From Clostridium sp. 1001275B_160808_H3 (GTDB taxonomy: Bacteria > Bacillota > Clostridia > Clostridiales > Clostridiaceae), in the NCBI RefSeq assembly GCF_015550425.1, contig NZ_JADNAT010000009.1:1-64000 (forward strand): a stretch of 64,000 nt of DNA, read 5' to 3'. The position numbers were made by a program, and so were the translations under genes. Under the pieces are notes generated by a model that searched no databases, was not told where the DNA came from, and saw nothing but the letters and a program-made list of their open reading frames with translations. Shown piece by piece: positions 1-9,850 of this stretch; the first letter of the stretch is position 1, and each line of letters begins with the position of its first letter.

Positions 1-27
1 GAGCACGAGTAGTGCCGCCAGTATCAT

Positions 28-80
28 GCCCTTATAGGGCTTAATCAAGCCACCAGCTAAGCTGGTGGTACATGACTTTA
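28..80. repeat. Two short hairpins at the window edge, possible IS200/IS605-type end
   Basis: Two palindromes lie in tandem. GCCCT-TAT-AGGGC is at 28-40 and CCACCAGCT-A-AGCTGGTGG at 50-68, with TTAATCAAG between them. Hairpins of this kind near a TCAA tetranucleotide occur at right ends of IS200/IS605 elements, but no transposase or TnpB reading frame is visible in the few bases available to the left. The local base composition is more GC-rich than the surroundings. It could equally be the 3' end of a structured RNA or a terminator lying outside the window. Confidence 0.3.
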
Positions 81-144
81 TTATAAGGACAATATTGACA
101 AAAATAATAATATATTATAAGATAGCCTTACAAAATCATATTAT

Positions 145-382
145 AAAAGCAATGATAAAGAGGAGTAAGGAATACAATATATAAAGAGAATGAAGGTCAC
201 AGGCTGAAAGCCTTCTATATTTGAGTATCCCGAAGGTAGCTTTTGAGCATCTTTACTGAACTAAAGTAAGTAAAGGCGGCTTTCTTAGTCGTTAATAAAT
301 AAAGAGCTTAATATAATTTTTTTGTATTAAGAAAAAAGGTGGTACCGCGAGTCTTCGTCCTTTTGTGATGAGGGCTTTTTTT
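145..382 (+). promoter_or_regulatory. T-box leader of valS
   Basis: This is a tRNA-sensing transcription attenuator. The conserved T-box sequence AGGTGGTACCGCG is at 337-349. It is followed by a terminator whose arms are 351-359 and 367-375 (nine pairs with G-U wobbles), then seven T. Stem I features such as GGTCACAGGCTGAAAGCC and the long 3' arm ending in AAAGGCGGC are upstream. A GTA valine triplet at 266-268 lies in the expected 3' part of Stem I and is the candidate specifier, but I could not fix it by folding. Uncharged tRNA-Val should favour the antiterminator and raise valS expression. Confidence 0.9.
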
Positions 383-386
383 ATTG

Positions 387-723
387 CTTAAAAATAAATA
401 TTAAGATATACTAAACTATTTTGTTTTATTTCTAAATTACAAAAGTGAATTTATAAATTAATTATGTGAATCTAAAATATATGAACCTTCAAATTATATA
501 AATACTTTATTACCATTTAGTACATATAATGAAATTTGTTAATTATCTTGATATGTTAGTGTTAATATAACTAATTAATAAATATAAATAAATTTTTATA
601 TGAACCTTCAAATTATATAAATACTTTAATTTTTTTATTTAATATAGTTTTATTAACTTTAATATAAGTAAATTTAGGGTATTAGCTTTTAGTCTATATA
701 AAATAAAAAAGGAGGCAAAAAGG
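387..723. other. AT-rich gap between T-box terminator and valS with a 32-bp direct repeat
   Basis: No gene is visible. The stretch contains a perfect 32-bp direct repeat at 478-509 and 597-628 (beginning TATATGAACC), offset by 119 bp. The gap between the T-box terminator and the valS start is unusually long, about 340 bases. A strong ribosome binding site (AAAGGAGG) precedes the ATG at 724. Confidence 0.7.
478..628 (+). repeat. 32-bp direct repeat pair
   Basis: Two identical 32-base copies are at 478-509 and 597-628 in the valS leader gap. They are AT-rich and carry no coding capacity. They may reflect a local duplication of the untranslated region. Confidence 0.75.
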
Positions 724-3366
724 ATGTCTGAAAAGAAAAACTTAGCAACGACATACAATCCAAAGGAGTTCGAAGAAAGAATTTATAAACTTTGGGAAGA
801 AAAAAAATATTTCACACCAATAATCGATAAAAATAAGAAGCCTTTTTCTATAGTTATGCCACCACCAAATATAACTGGAAAGCTTCATTTAGGTCATGCT
901 CTTGATAATACACTTCAAGATATGCTTATTAGATTTAAAAGAATGCAAGGATATTGTACTTTATGGCTACCAGGACAAGACCATGCATCTATTGCAACTG
1001 AAGTTAAGGTTGAAAATGAACTTTTAAAAGAAGGCTTAATTAAAAAAGAAATGGGAAGAGAAGCATTCTTAGAAAAGGTTTGGGAATGGGCTGATGAATA
1101 TAGAGATACAATAAGAACTCAATTAAAGAAAATGGGAGTTTCTTGTGACTTCTCAAGAGAAGCATTTACAATGGATGAAAATCTAAATAAAGCAGTTAGA
1201 ACTGTTTTTGTTAAGCTATATAATGAAGGCTTAATTTATCAAGGAAATAGAATAACTAACTGGTGTCCTAAGTGTACTACAGCACTTTCAGATGCTGAAA
1301 TAGAGTATGAAGAAAAAGAAGGAAGCTTCTGGCATATAAATTATCCATTAGCTGATGGCAGTGGACATTTAGAAATTGCGACAACAAGACCAGAAACTTT
1401 ACTTGGAGATACAGCAGTTGCTGTAAATCCAAATGATGATAGATTCAAACATCTTATAGGAAAAACATTAAAATTACCACTAACAGATAGAGAAATTCCT
1501 ATAGTTGGTGATGACTACGTAGATATTGAATTTGGAACTGGTGCTGTGAAAATAACTCCTGCTCATGATCCAAATGACTTCCAAGTAGGACTTAGACACA
1601 ACTTACCTCAAATAAGAGTTATGGATGATAATGGTGTTATTAATGAACTAGGTGGAAAATATCAAGGTTTAGATAGATATGAAGCTAGAAAGCAAATGGT
1701 TAGTGATTTAGATGAACAAGGCTTATTAGTTAAGGTTAAACCACATAATCATAATGTAGGAACACATGATAGATGTGGAACTGTAGTTGAACCTATAATA
1801 TCAAAACAATGGTATGTTAAAATGGAATCTTTAGCTAAACCAGCTATAGAAGCAGTAAAAAATAATGAAACTAAATTTGTTCCAGAAAGATTTGATAAAA
1901 TATACTTCAATTGGATGGAAAACATTCAAGATTGGTGTATATCAAGACAATTATGGTGGGGACATAGAATTCCAGTTTGGTATTGTAATGATTGTAGAGA
2001 AATTGTAGTTCAAGTAGATGCACCAGAAACTTGTCCTAAGTGTGGATCAAAACATATGCATCAAGATGAAGATGTATTAGATACTTGGTTCTCCTCAGCT
2101 TTATGGCCTTTCTCAACTTTAGGATGGCCAAATGAAACAGAAGACCTTGAATACTTCTATCCAACAAATGTATTAGTTACAGGATATGATATTATCTTCT
2201 TCTGGGTAGCAAGAATGATATTCTCAGGAATACACAATATGGATAAAACTCCATTTGATACAGTTTTAATTCATGGAATTATAAGAGATTCTCAAGGAAG
2301 AAAAATGAGTAAATCTCTAGGAAATGGTGTTGATCCATTAGAAGTTATTGATGAATATGGAGCAGATGCTTTAAGATTCATGCTAGTAACTGGTAACTCT
2401 CCAGGAAATGATATAAGATATATTCCAGAAAGAGTTGAAGCTGCTAGAAACTTTGCAAATAAGATGTGGAATGCTTCTAGATTTGTTATGATGAATCTTG
2501 ATAAAGAAGTAATGGAAAAGTATGCTGATTGCAAAGAATATAGCTTAGCTGATAAGTGGATTCTTTCAAGAATGAATACTTTAATTAAAGAAGTAACTGA
2601 AAACATGGAAAAATATGAACTTGGAATTGCTCTTCAAAAGGTATATGATTTCATGTGGACAGAATTCTGCGATTGGTATATAGAATTAGTTAAAGGCGTG
2701 TTATATGGCGAAGATGAAAAACAAAAAGGTATAGTTTATAATGTTTTAAATGATGTTCTTAAAACTGGACTTAAGTTATTACATCCTGTAATGCCATTTA
2801 TAACTGAAGAAATATATACTACTTTAACAGATGGTGATTCAATAGTAGTTTCAAACTGGCCAGAATACAATGAAAGTTTAACTGATGAAAAAGCTGAAAA
2901 GGATATGGACTTTATAATTGAAGCTATAAAGGGTTTAAGAAACGTAAGAGCTGAAATGAATGTTCCACCATCAAGAAAAGCTAAAGTAATTAGCTATGCT
3001 ACAAGTGAAGCAAAAGATGCATTTATTTCTGGTGTTCACTATATAGAAAAGTTAGCATCTGCATCTGAAGTATCATTTATAGATGATAAAACTATGGTTC
3101 CTGAAAATGCAGTATCACTAGTTGTTAAAGGTGGAGAATTATTTATGCCACTTTTAGATTTGGTAGATAAGGAAAAGGAACTTGAAAGATTAAATAAGGA
3201 AAAGAAAAAGTTAGAAGGCGAAGTAGAAAGAATAGATAAAAAACTATCTAATCAAGGATTTGTAGCTAAAGCACCACAAGCTGTAATTGATGGTGAAAAA
3301 GAAAAGAGAGAAAAATATCAAGAAATGCTTAATGCAGTTTTAGTTAGAATAGATACTTTAAAATAG
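724..3366 (+). CDS. valS: Valine--tRNA ligase
   Basis: This cytoplasmic class I aminoacyl-tRNA synthetase charges tRNA-Val. At 880 residues it has the usual length. The class I HIGH signature appears as HLGH (residues 55-58) after PPPNITGK, and KMSKS is at residues 527-531. The editing (CP1) domain with [17 protein letters not shown] follows the N-terminal half of the catalytic core. The C-terminal 70 residues are Lys/Glu-rich and form the expected coiled-coil arm. The ATG has an AAAGGAGG ribosome binding site. The gene is transcribed alone behind a T-box leader, which fits control by uncharged tRNA-Val. Confidence 0.98.
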   Translation: MSEKKNLATTYNPKEFEERIYKLWEEKKYFTPIIDKNKKPFSIVMPPPNITGKLHLGHALDNTLQDMLIRFKRMQGYCTLWLPGQDHASIATEVKVENELLKEGLIKKEMGREAFLEKVWEWADEYRDTIRTQLKKMGVSCDFSREAFTMDENLNKAVRTVFVKLYNEGLIYQGNRITNWCPKCTTALSDAEIEYEEKEGSFWHINYPLADGSGHLEIATTRPETLLGDTAVAVNPNDDRFKHLIGKTLKLPLTDREIPIVGDDYVDIEFGTGAVKITPAHDPNDFQVGLRHNLPQIRVMDDNGVINELGGKYQGLDRYEARKQMVSDLDEQGLLVKVKPHNHNVGTHDRCGTVVEPIISKQWYVKMESLAKPAIEAVKNNETKFVPERFDKIYFNWMENIQDWCISRQLWWGHRIPVWYCNDCREIVVQVDAPETCPKCGSKHMHQDEDVLDTWFSSALWPFSTLGWPNETEDLEYFYPTNVLVTGYDIIFFWVARMIFSGIHNMDKTPFDTVLIHGIIRDSQGRKMSKSLGNGVDPLEVIDEYGADALRFMLVTGNSPGNDIRYIPERVEAARNFANKMWNASRFVMMNLDKEVMEKYADCKEYSLADKWILSRMNTLIKEVTENMEKYELGIALQKVYDFMWTEFCDWYIELVKGVLYGEDEKQKGIVYNVLNDVLKTGLKLLHPVMPFITEEIYTTLTDGDSIVVSNWPEYNESLTDEKAEKDMDFIIEAIKGLRNVRAEMNVPPSRKAKVISYATSEAKDAFISGVHYIEKLASASEVSFIDDKTMVPENAVSLVVKGGELFMPLLDLVDKEKELERLNKEKKKLEGEVERIDKKLSNQGFVAKAPQAVIDGEKEKREKYQEMLNAVLVRIDTLK

Positions 3367-3515
3367 AATATATTATTTTTAGATATTAAAATAATATTCA
3401 TTGCTATACAACATTAAAAGAATTTATTTTATTATTAAAGAAAATTTTTGTTTCTAATTTAGAGTATTTGGTTTATAATATTTAAGATAAAAGATTTAAT
3501 AAGATAAAAGGCATT

Positions 3516-3546
3516 AAAGGCTCTAGCTTAAGCTAGGGCCTTTAGT
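3516..3546. terminator. Bidirectional terminator between valS and the 3551-3982 gene
   Basis: The inverted repeat AAAGGCTCTAGCTT / AAGCTAGGGCCTTT is flanked by T-rich sequence on the right. It sits in the convergent gap and probably serves both genes. Confidence 0.75.
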
Positions 3547-3550
3547 GTTT

Positions 3551-3982
3551 TTAAAACATTTGTAATATAGTATTAGCTAAAGTACTACTTGGATCTTTTT
3601 CAATAACTTCTTCAGCAATTTTTATTGTATCATATGTTTTTATAAAGTTATTTGGAAGGGTTGAAAAAATAAGAAGCCATTCTTTATATTTAAGTTCATC
3701 TTTATATTTTAATGCTTTATTAATATGATTAAATGCTAAATCTTCATATGATAAAGGTGTTAGGATAATAAAAATAAAGTAAGACATTAAGTAATGAGCA
3801 TATGCTAACTCATCATAAAGTTTTTCATTTTCAAAATAATTTATCTTAGTAATTAACCAAAAATAAAAATTTGTTTGCATATAGTAATCGTAAGACTTAA
3901 GTTCTATTAACTTTTCTTCATCTATTTCAAAAATAGATATTTTATCTAAATTTAACTTTAATGCTTCATTTAAATTGTTCAT
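3551..3982 (-). CDS. Hypothetical helical protein, 143 aa
   Basis: I do not recognise this family. The 143-residue product is acidic, rich in Leu, Ile, Tyr and Lys, and predicted mostly alpha-helical. It has no signal peptide or membrane segment, and helix spacing like a short TPR-type repeat (AFNHINKALKYKDELKYKEW, then AEEVIEKDPSSTLANTI). The minus-strand ATG is preceded by AAGGAG at good spacing, supporting a real gene. It stands alone between convergent valS and a divergent membrane gene. The function is unknown; an adaptor or scaffold role would be a guess. Confidence 0.6.
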   Translation of the reverse strand: MNNLNEALKLNLDKISIFEIDEEKLIELKSYDYYMQTNFYFWLITKINYFENEKLYDELAYAHYLMSYFIFIILTPLSYEDLAFNHINKALKYKDELKYKEWLLIFSTLPNNFIKTYDTIKIAEEVIEKDPSSTLANTILQMF

Positions 3983-4255
3983 AATAAGCTCCTTCTTTAG
4001 GTTTTATATTTATTATTGTAAAGTACCTTAATATAAAATTCAATTAATAAAAAGCAATAAACTAAGATGTAATATTGACAAAAAAAATTAAAAGTGATAA
4101 AAGTAGGGTAATTAATAGTTATTATACAATTAAAAACGTATAGTTTATGATGAATTCAAAAGCTTTTTAAAGTAATTTAAAAATAATATAAATTTTACAT
4201 TATACATTAAAAGGATAGAATTATTTATAATCATGAAAAAATAGGAGATATAAAA

Positions 4256-4501
4256 ATGAAAGATTTTAATATATGGTGGCAGCCATTTAAATCATTAGGT
4301 CAAAAGAGCTTTATAAGAAATTTAATTGTAAGTTTATTAGTATTATTTTATTTGATATTTATACCAGTAGTAATGATAAATAAAATAAATATAATAAATA
4401 GATTTTTAATAACTATTACAATTATAATAAATGTTTTACTTATTATAATTGGGTATTTTTTAGGCAAGAAGTTATGGAAAAAAGGCGAAAGCATTAAATA
4501 A
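4256..4501 (+). CDS. Small two-helix membrane protein, 81 aa
   Basis: The product has a short polar N-terminus containing two Trp, two hydrophobic stretches (about residues 22-42 and 48-68), and a basic C-terminal tail (KKLWKKGESIK). It would therefore span the membrane twice with positive ends in the cytoplasm. The ATG follows AGGAGAT at good spacing. The ATP-grasp gene begins 28 bases downstream on the same strand, so the two may be cotranscribed. No family is recognised. Confidence 0.6.
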   Translation: MKDFNIWWQPFKSLGQKSFIRNLIVSLLVLFYLIFIPVVMINKINIINRFLITITIIINVLLIIIGYFLGKKLWKKGESIK

Positions 4502-4529
4502 ATATTAGTATAGAAAGAGTGGATTACTT

Positions 4530-5423
4530 ATGACAGGATGGATAATTTATAATGGAACGTTAAATATTCCTAAAATAAATAAGCTTGTAAAATCTTTAGT
4601 AACTGAAGGAGAAAAGTTAAATATAAGATTACAGGCAGTTAAAAATACAGAGATAATACCTACATATAATAATGATGGAAAAGCTGAGCTTTTATGTTTA
4701 AAAGAGCTTGAAAGCCCAAGATTTATTATATTTTGGGACAAATATGTATTATTAGCAAGGCACTTAGAAAAGATGGGATTTAAAGTCTTCAATTCAAGTA
4801 AATCTATTGAATACTGTGATCATAAGGGGTTAATGCATTTAGAACTTTCTAATAATGATATACAAATGCCAAGAACAATATTATCACCAATGATATTTGA
4901 TTACTTATTAAATAATGAAGATTATTTAGTAAAATGTTTTGATGAGCTTGGAAAGGATGTAATAATAAAGGAATCAAAGGGTTCTTTTGGAATGCAAGTA
5001 TATTTAATAAAAAATAAAGAAGAGTTTATTAAAAAGGTTACAGAATTAAATAAAAGAAATGTAGACTTTATTATACAAGAAAATATAAAAAGTAGTTATG
5101 GAAAAGATATAAGAGTAAATATCATAGGAAATAAAGTAATAGGGGCTATGCTTAGGGAATCTGATAAAGATTTTAGAGCTAATATATCTCAAGGTGGAAA
5201 AGGTAAATTAATAAATTTAACTAAGGAACAAGAAGAGATTGCATTAAAAGCTCATAATGTATTAGGGTTAGATTTTTCAGGTGTCGATTTATTATTCGGC
5301 GAAGATGATAAGCCTATATTATGTGAGGTAAATTCAAATTTAAACTTCTTAAGTTTTGAAGAACTTTGGGGAAAAAGCTTTGGTGCAGAGATATTAAAAT
5401 ATATATTAGAGGAATGTTTATGA
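4530..5423 (+). CDS. RimK-like ATP-grasp ligase (first of a pair)
   Basis: This 297-residue protein has the ATP-grasp fold that couples ATP hydrolysis to amide or thioester bond formation through an acyl phosphate. Visible signatures are the nucleotide-binding lysine region (VIIKESKGSFGMQVYLI, about 151-167), the adenine-contact strand FIIQENI, GKDIRVNIIGNKVIGAMLRES, the triphosphate loop NISQGGKGK, and the metal-binding end ILCEVNSNLNF. The N-terminal domain is the RimK-type pre-ATP-grasp fold. The substrate is unknown. The stop overlaps the start of a second ATP-grasp gene, and folC follows, so an amide ligase acting on amino-acid or folate-like compounds is possible but unproven. Confidence 0.75.
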   Translation: MTGWIIYNGTLNIPKINKLVKSLVTEGEKLNIRLQAVKNTEIIPTYNNDGKAELLCLKELESPRFIIFWDKYVLLARHLEKMGFKVFNSSKSIEYCDHKGLMHLELSNNDIQMPRTILSPMIFDYLLNNEDYLVKCFDELGKDVIIKESKGSFGMQVYLIKNKEEFIKKVTELNKRNVDFIIQENIKSSYGKDIRVNIIGNKVIGAMLRESDKDFRANISQGGKGKLINLTKEQEEIALKAHNVLGLDFSGVDLLFGEDDKPILCEVNSNLNFLSFEELWGKSFGAEILKYILEECL

Positions 5424-6214
5424 TAAAAGGGTTAGTTATTTATGATGAAATAGATGTAGAAAAAAATAAAAGTTATATAAATTGGTTAATAGAAGATGGA
5501 ATAAAATATAATTTAGATTTGGAACTTATATTAACAAAAGATATAGATTACAAAATTGTAAATTCAAAATATAAATTTGCTATAAATAGATCTAGAAATT
5601 TTAAAATAACTTATAATTTAGAATCATTAGGATTAAGAGTTTTTAATAAATTTAATTTTTGTAGGCTTGGAAATGATAAGTTAGAAGCATATAATTTTAT
5701 GGATACTTTAGATATTAAATATCCAAAGATTTATAGAAGTAATGAGGATATAAAAGGAAATAAAAAGATAATAGAAAAGCCTAAAAATGGACATGGTGGA
5801 ATAGGTATAAATATATTAAAGGGTTTTGATTCCTTAGATTTTAATAAAAATGTTTATCAGGATTTTATTGAGGATTATGTTGGGGATATAAGATTTTATA
5901 TAATAAATAATAAAATAGTTAATTCAGTAATTAGGCTTCCTAAAGAAGATGAAATTTTATCTAATTTTTCAAGAGGTGGCAATGTTGAAGTATATAAATA
6001 TTCATCTTTGCAAAAGGAGATATTAGAAAAGATACTAAATAATATAGATATAGACTTTGGGGGAATTGATTTCTTACTTTTAGAAAATGGTGAAATATTA
6101 TTCAATGAATTTGAAGATGCGGTTGGAAGTAGGATGTTAAGTCATTTAGGTGTAAATAATACTATGGAATTATTTTTAGAACATATAAGAAACAGCGTTA
6201 AAGGAATGAAATAA
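5420..6214 (+). CDS. RimK-like ATP-grasp protein (second of a pair)
   Basis: The start chosen is the ATG at 5420, which overlaps the TGA of the preceding ATP-grasp gene (ATGA) and has GAGGA six bases upstream; a longer in-frame start at 5366 would lie deep inside that gene. The 264-residue product carries ATP-grasp elements: KIIEKPKNGHGGIGINIL, VYQDFIEDYVGDIRFYIINNK, NFSRGGNVEVY and GGIDFLLLENGEILFNEFEDAVGSRM. The metal-binding segment reads NEFEDAVGSR instead of the EVNSN seen in its neighbour, so the two are diverged and may form a heteromer or use different substrates. folC starts two bases after its stop. Confidence 0.7.
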   Translation: MIKGLVIYDEIDVEKNKSYINWLIEDGIKYNLDLELILTKDIDYKIVNSKYKFAINRSRNFKITYNLESLGLRVFNKFNFCRLGNDKLEAYNFMDTLDIKYPKIYRSNEDIKGNKKIIEKPKNGHGGIGINILKGFDSLDFNKNVYQDFIEDYVGDIRFYIINNKIVNSVIRLPKEDEILSNFSRGGNVEVYKYSSLQKEILEKILNNIDIDFGGIDFLLLENGEILFNEFEDAVGSRMLSHLGVNNTMELFLEHIRNSVKGMK

Positions 6215-6216
6215 AT

Positions 6217-7515
6217 ATGAAAGATTTAAAAACATTAAAATATTTAGAGGAGCTAAGAGTATTAGGTTCAAATTATGGGTTAGAACGTACAGAAAGGCTA
6301 TTAGAATTACTTGGAAATCCGCATAAAAAGTTAAAGCTTATACATATAGCAGGAACAAATGGAAAGGGATCAACATCCTCTATATTAGGTAGAGTTTTAA
6401 TTGAACATGGTTATAAAGTAGGATTTTTCAATTCTCCACATTTAGAAGAAATAGAAGAAACAATAAGAATAAATGATGAAAATATACCAGAAGAAGATTT
6501 GGTATATTTATTAAAAGAAATAAAGCCATATGTTAATAAAGTAGTGGAAGAAGGATATAAACATCCTACTGAATTTGAAGTATTAACATGTATTATGTTT
6601 TTATATTTATATAGAAAAAAAGTTGATTTTGGAGTAATAGAAGTAGGACTTGGAGGAAGGCTGGATTCAACAAATGTAATTACACCAATTTTATCAATAA
6701 TAACTTCTATAAGCTTAGATCATACAAATATTTTGGGAAATACAATACAAGAAATAACTAGTGAAAAAGTAGGAATAATAAAAGAATCTACTCCAGTTTT
6801 AACTTGTAATCAAAAAGATGAAGCTATGGATATTATTAGAAGTAAAGCATTATTAACAAAATCTAAATTAACTATTGTAGATTCAAATGATTTTAGTTTA
6901 TTAGAAATAGTAAATGATGATATTCCTTATCAAAGAGTTTCAGTAAATTTTAATAATAATACATATACTTTAGATTTAGGTTTGCTTGGTAAACATCAAA
7001 TAATTAATTTATCTTTAGCAATTAAAGCATTGGAAGAGCTTCAAAATTTAAATTGTATAAAGGTAAATATTAATAAATTATATAAAGGCGTAAAAAGTGT
7101 TAAATGGAAAGGAAGACTTGAAGTTTTAAAGAAAGATCCATATATAGTAATTGATGGGGCTCATAATATTTCAGGTATAGAATATCTTAAAAGAAATATA
7201 GAAGAGTATTTTAAATATAAAAATATATATTTAATACTTGGAATTTTAGCAGATAAAAATGTCGAGGAAATGGTTAAAATAATAGCACCAGTAGCTACTG
7301 AAGTGTACACTGTTACTGCAAATTCAATAAGAGCAGCTAGTGCAAATGAGCTAAAGAAAGTAGTATTAAAATATAACAATAATTGTATTGCTTTTGATGA
7401 TTATGACAATGCAATAAAACTATCATTAAATAAAGCAAAAAAAGATGATTTAATAGTTGCAGCTGGTTCACTTTATATGATAGGAGAAATAAGAAAGAAA
7501 CTTAATAATATATAA
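6217..7515 (+). CDS. folC: Folylpolyglutamate synthase / dihydrofolate synthase
   Basis: This Mur-ligase-family enzyme adds glutamate to dihydropteroate and to tetrahydrofolates using ATP. The 432-residue length is normal. The P-loop GTNGKGS is at residues 46-52; EVGLGGRLDSTNV and SITSISLDHTNILG follow, and the C-terminal Mur ligase domain contains VIDGAHNISG. AAAGGA precedes the ATG. The gene begins two bases after a tandem ATP-grasp pair, which suggests one transcript. No dihydropteroate synthase or other folate gene is nearby. Confidence 0.93.
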   Translation: MKDLKTLKYLEELRVLGSNYGLERTERLLELLGNPHKKLKLIHIAGTNGKGSTSSILGRVLIEHGYKVGFFNSPHLEEIEETIRINDENIPEEDLVYLLKEIKPYVNKVVEEGYKHPTEFEVLTCIMFLYLYRKKVDFGVIEVGLGGRLDSTNVITPILSIITSISLDHTNILGNTIQEITSEKVGIIKESTPVLTCNQKDEAMDIIRSKALLTKSKLTIVDSNDFSLLEIVNDDIPYQRVSVNFNNNTYTLDLGLLGKHQIINLSLAIKALEELQNLNCIKVNINKLYKGVKSVKWKGRLEVLKKDPYIVIDGAHNISGIEYLKRNIEEYFKYKNIYLILGILADKNVEEMVKIIAPVATEVYTVTANSIRAASANELKKVVLKYNNNCIAFDDYDNAIKLSLNKAKKDDLIVAAGSLYMIGEIRKKLNNI

Positions 7516-7517
7516 GG

Positions 7518-7664
7518 TTAGAAGTACCAATAAATCCTCCAGTAAACCCACCAACAACTACCCCAGGTACAGATAAGTATTTAAATTTAAATAAATTAGT
7601 TGCTACTTGGAGAGTATATTCATTAAGTAGAACATCTGTGATAGGAAATGAAGTAGGATTTTAG
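7518..7664 (+). pseudogene. Relic of a GH25-lysozyme-type cell-wall hydrolase (linker plus start of SH3-like domain)
   Basis: One frame directly after folC is open for about 48 codons to a TAG at 7662-7664. It reads as a Pro/Thr linker (VPINPPVNPPTTTPGT) and then KYLNLNKLVATWRVYSLSRT and VIGNEVGF. From memory, this resembles the linker and beginning of the C-terminal SH3-like domain of clostridial GH25 lysozymes. There is no start codon with a ribosome binding site, no catalytic domain and no remaining domain downstream. It therefore looks like a fragment left by a deletion or rearrangement whose left edge lies within about ten bases of the folC stop. Confidence 0.6.
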
Positions 7665-7992
7665 CGCAATTAGTAAAATTAATTTTATTAATTACACTTT
7701 TGTTATAAATTGTGAATTAAACTTAATGACATGTATTAACTTTCCGATTTTTATATAATAGAATTGTAGTTTATTATTATAATAAAATCTCCAATTTAAT
7801 ACATATCATTAATGAGGATAATTCTTAATTTAACTATGTAAATTGGCAGAATAATATATGGTGAAGAGTAAAAATTATTTTATTTTTAATAATAAATATA
7901 ACAATAATAAGATTTTAAAATGAAGAGGTTTATTTGTTTTTAGAAATATGGTAGTATTTTATTAATTATAAATTTAAGGAGGCTTTTAACAT

Positions 7993-8700
7993 ATGGCAAA
8001 GCATTTACACATAATGGCTAATGAAGGAGATATAGCAGAAACAGTATTATTACCAGGAGATCCATTAAGAGCTAAGTTCATAGCTGAAAATTATTTAGAA
8101 AATCCTGTTTGTTATAATGAAGTTAGAGGAATGTATGGTTATACTGGTACATATAAAGGAAAAAGAATATCTGTACAAGGAACAGGAATGGGATTACCAT
8201 CACATTCTATATATGTAAATGAATTAATTCAATTTTATGGAGCAAAGAGACTTATTAGAATTGGATCTGCAGGATCTATGAATGAAGATGTTAATGTTAG
8301 GGATATAGTTTTAGCACAAAGTGCTTCAACAAACTCAGCAATTAATAAGAGAAGATTTCAAGGTATGGACTATGCACCAACAGCAAATTTTGATCTTTTA
8401 TTAGAAGCATATAACAAAGGAAAAGAAAAAGGATTAAACATTAAAGTTGGTAATGTTTTATCTTCAGATTTATTCTACGATGATACTAATGTAGGAATAA
8501 AATTATGGGCTGATTACGGTTGTTTAGCTGTGGAGATGGAATCAGCAGAGCTTTATACATTAGCAGCAAAATTTGGAGTTGAAGCATTAGCTATATTAAC
8601 AATCTCTGATCATATATTTAAAGGAATAGAAACTAGTCCTGAAGAAAGACAAGAAAGCTTTACTGATATGATGGAAATAGCCTTAGAACTAGCAAAATAA
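7993..8700 (+). CDS. deoD: Purine-nucleoside phosphorylase (DeoD type)
   Basis: This cytoplasmic enzyme phosphorolyses purine (deoxy)nucleosides to base and (deoxy)ribose-1-phosphate. The 235-residue length and landmarks match hexameric DeoD: the N-terminal [47 protein letters not shown], the [10 protein letters not shown] substrate segment, and [12 protein letters not shown]. The ribosome binding site is AAGGAGG. It appears monocistronic, with its own terminator. Confidence 0.95.
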   Translation: MAKHLHIMANEGDIAETVLLPGDPLRAKFIAENYLENPVCYNEVRGMYGYTGTYKGKRISVQGTGMGLPSHSIYVNELIQFYGAKRLIRIGSAGSMNEDVNVRDIVLAQSASTNSAINKRRFQGMDYAPTANFDLLLEAYNKGKEKGLNIKVGNVLSSDLFYDDTNVGIKLWADYGCLAVEMESAELYTLAAKFGVEALAILTISDHIFKGIETSPEERQESFTDMMEIALELAK

Positions 8701-8720
8701 TTTTTTATATAATTTAAGTG

Positions 8721-8753
8721 AAGACAGTAGATAGTTACTCTACTGTCTTTATT
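8721..8753 (+). terminator. Terminator of deoD
   Basis: An eleven-base-pair stem (AAGACAGTAGA / TCTACTGTCTT at 8721-8731 and 8739-8749) precedes TTTATT. Confidence 0.8.
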
Positions 8754-8908
8754 AATTTATATGTATTAATAAATAAAGGCTATATTTTAGAGTATAAGTT
8801 TAAAATATGATAAATAATAATATAGGTATTAAGTTATTGATTAAGATAAAAATTATTAAAAATATAAATTTTAAATTTACAAGTTTATTAGAAAAGAAGG
8901 TGATTAAT

Positions 8909-9850
8909 TTGATTGATATATCGCTATTAGGATGTGGTGGAGGAATGCCAATGCCAAATAGAAATTTATCTTCACTATTTATAAATTATAAAGGTAGAAA
9001 AATATTAATAGATTGTGGTGAGGGGACACAAGTAGCAATAAGAAAAATGGGTCTTGGATTTAAGGCTATAGATTTAATACTTATAACTCATTGCCATGGT
9101 GATCATATTGTTGGGCTTCCAGGACTTCTTTCAACTATAGGAAATAGCGGAAGAGAGAATCCTTTAACCATAATTGGCCCAATAGGAATTACTAATGTAG
9201 TAAATAATCTTAGAGTTATTGCACCTTATTTACCTTATGATTTAAATATAATAGAAAACCCTAATGAATTATATTTTAATGTGAAAAAGGATTTGATTGA
9301 ACTAGATATAAGTGAAAAAAGTGATTTAATTTTAAAAACTATAGAACTTGAACATTCAGCAGCTTGTTTAGGATATGGGTTTTACTTCAAAAGAAAAAGG
9401 AAATTCGATGTAGAAAAAGCTACTAAAAATAATGTGCCTAAAGTCTTGTGGAATAGATTGCAAAAAGAAGAAGAAGTAATTTATGATGGATTTAAATATG
9501 ACTATACAATGGTTTTAGGAGAAGAAAGAAAAGGTATTAAAATAAGTTTTATTACAGATACAAGACCAACAAATTGTATTGCTAGCTTTATAAAAAATAG
9601 TGATTTGTTTGTTTGCGAAGGTACTTATGGAGATGACAATGATATTGAAAAGGCTATAAAAAATAAACATATGACTTTTAGAGAAGCTGCTAGCTTAGCA
9701 AAGAATGGTGATGTAAGAGAAATGCTTTTAACTCATTTTAGTCCTGCTATGTTAAATCCGAACGAGTATTTAGAAAATGCTACTGAAGCATTTAGTGATG
9801 TAATAATTGGTGAAGATGAAATAACAAAAACCTTAAAGTTTACAGAATAA
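8909..9850 (+). CDS. rnz: Ribonuclease Z
   Basis: This tRNA 3'-processing endonuclease belongs to the metallo-beta-lactamase fold. I place the start at the TTG at 8909, preceded by AAGGTGAT, because the product then begins MIDISLLGCGGGMP, the normal RNase Z N-terminus; the frame is open further upstream to 8807 but encodes only low-complexity residues there. The product has 313 residues. The zinc motif HCHGDH is at residues 61-66. LEHSAACLGYGF, FITDTRPTN and the late LLTHFSP histidine motif complete the active site. Encoding some mature CCA ends, as tRNA-Cys here does, does not remove the need for this enzyme on other tRNAs. Confidence 0.93.
   Translation: MIDISLLGCGGGMPMPNRNLSSLFINYKGRKILIDCGEGTQVAIRKMGLGFKAIDLILITHCHGDHIVGLPGLLSTIGNSGRENPLTIIGPIGITNVVNNLRVIAPYLPYDLNIIENPNELYFNVKKDLIELDISEKSDLILKTIELEHSAACLGYGFYFKRKRKFDVEKATKNNVPKVLWNRLQKEEEVIYDGFKYDYTMVLGEERKGIKISFITDTRPTNCIASFIKNSDLFVCEGTYGDDNDIEKAIKNKHMTFREAASLAKNGDVREMLLTHFSPAMLNPNEYLENATEAFSDVIIGEDEITKTLKFTE

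Noticed and set aside
7516..7992. Prophage remnant around the lysozyme-like fragment
   Set aside because: No integrase, att-like repeat or other phage gene is seen nearby; only the single hydrolase fragment is supported.
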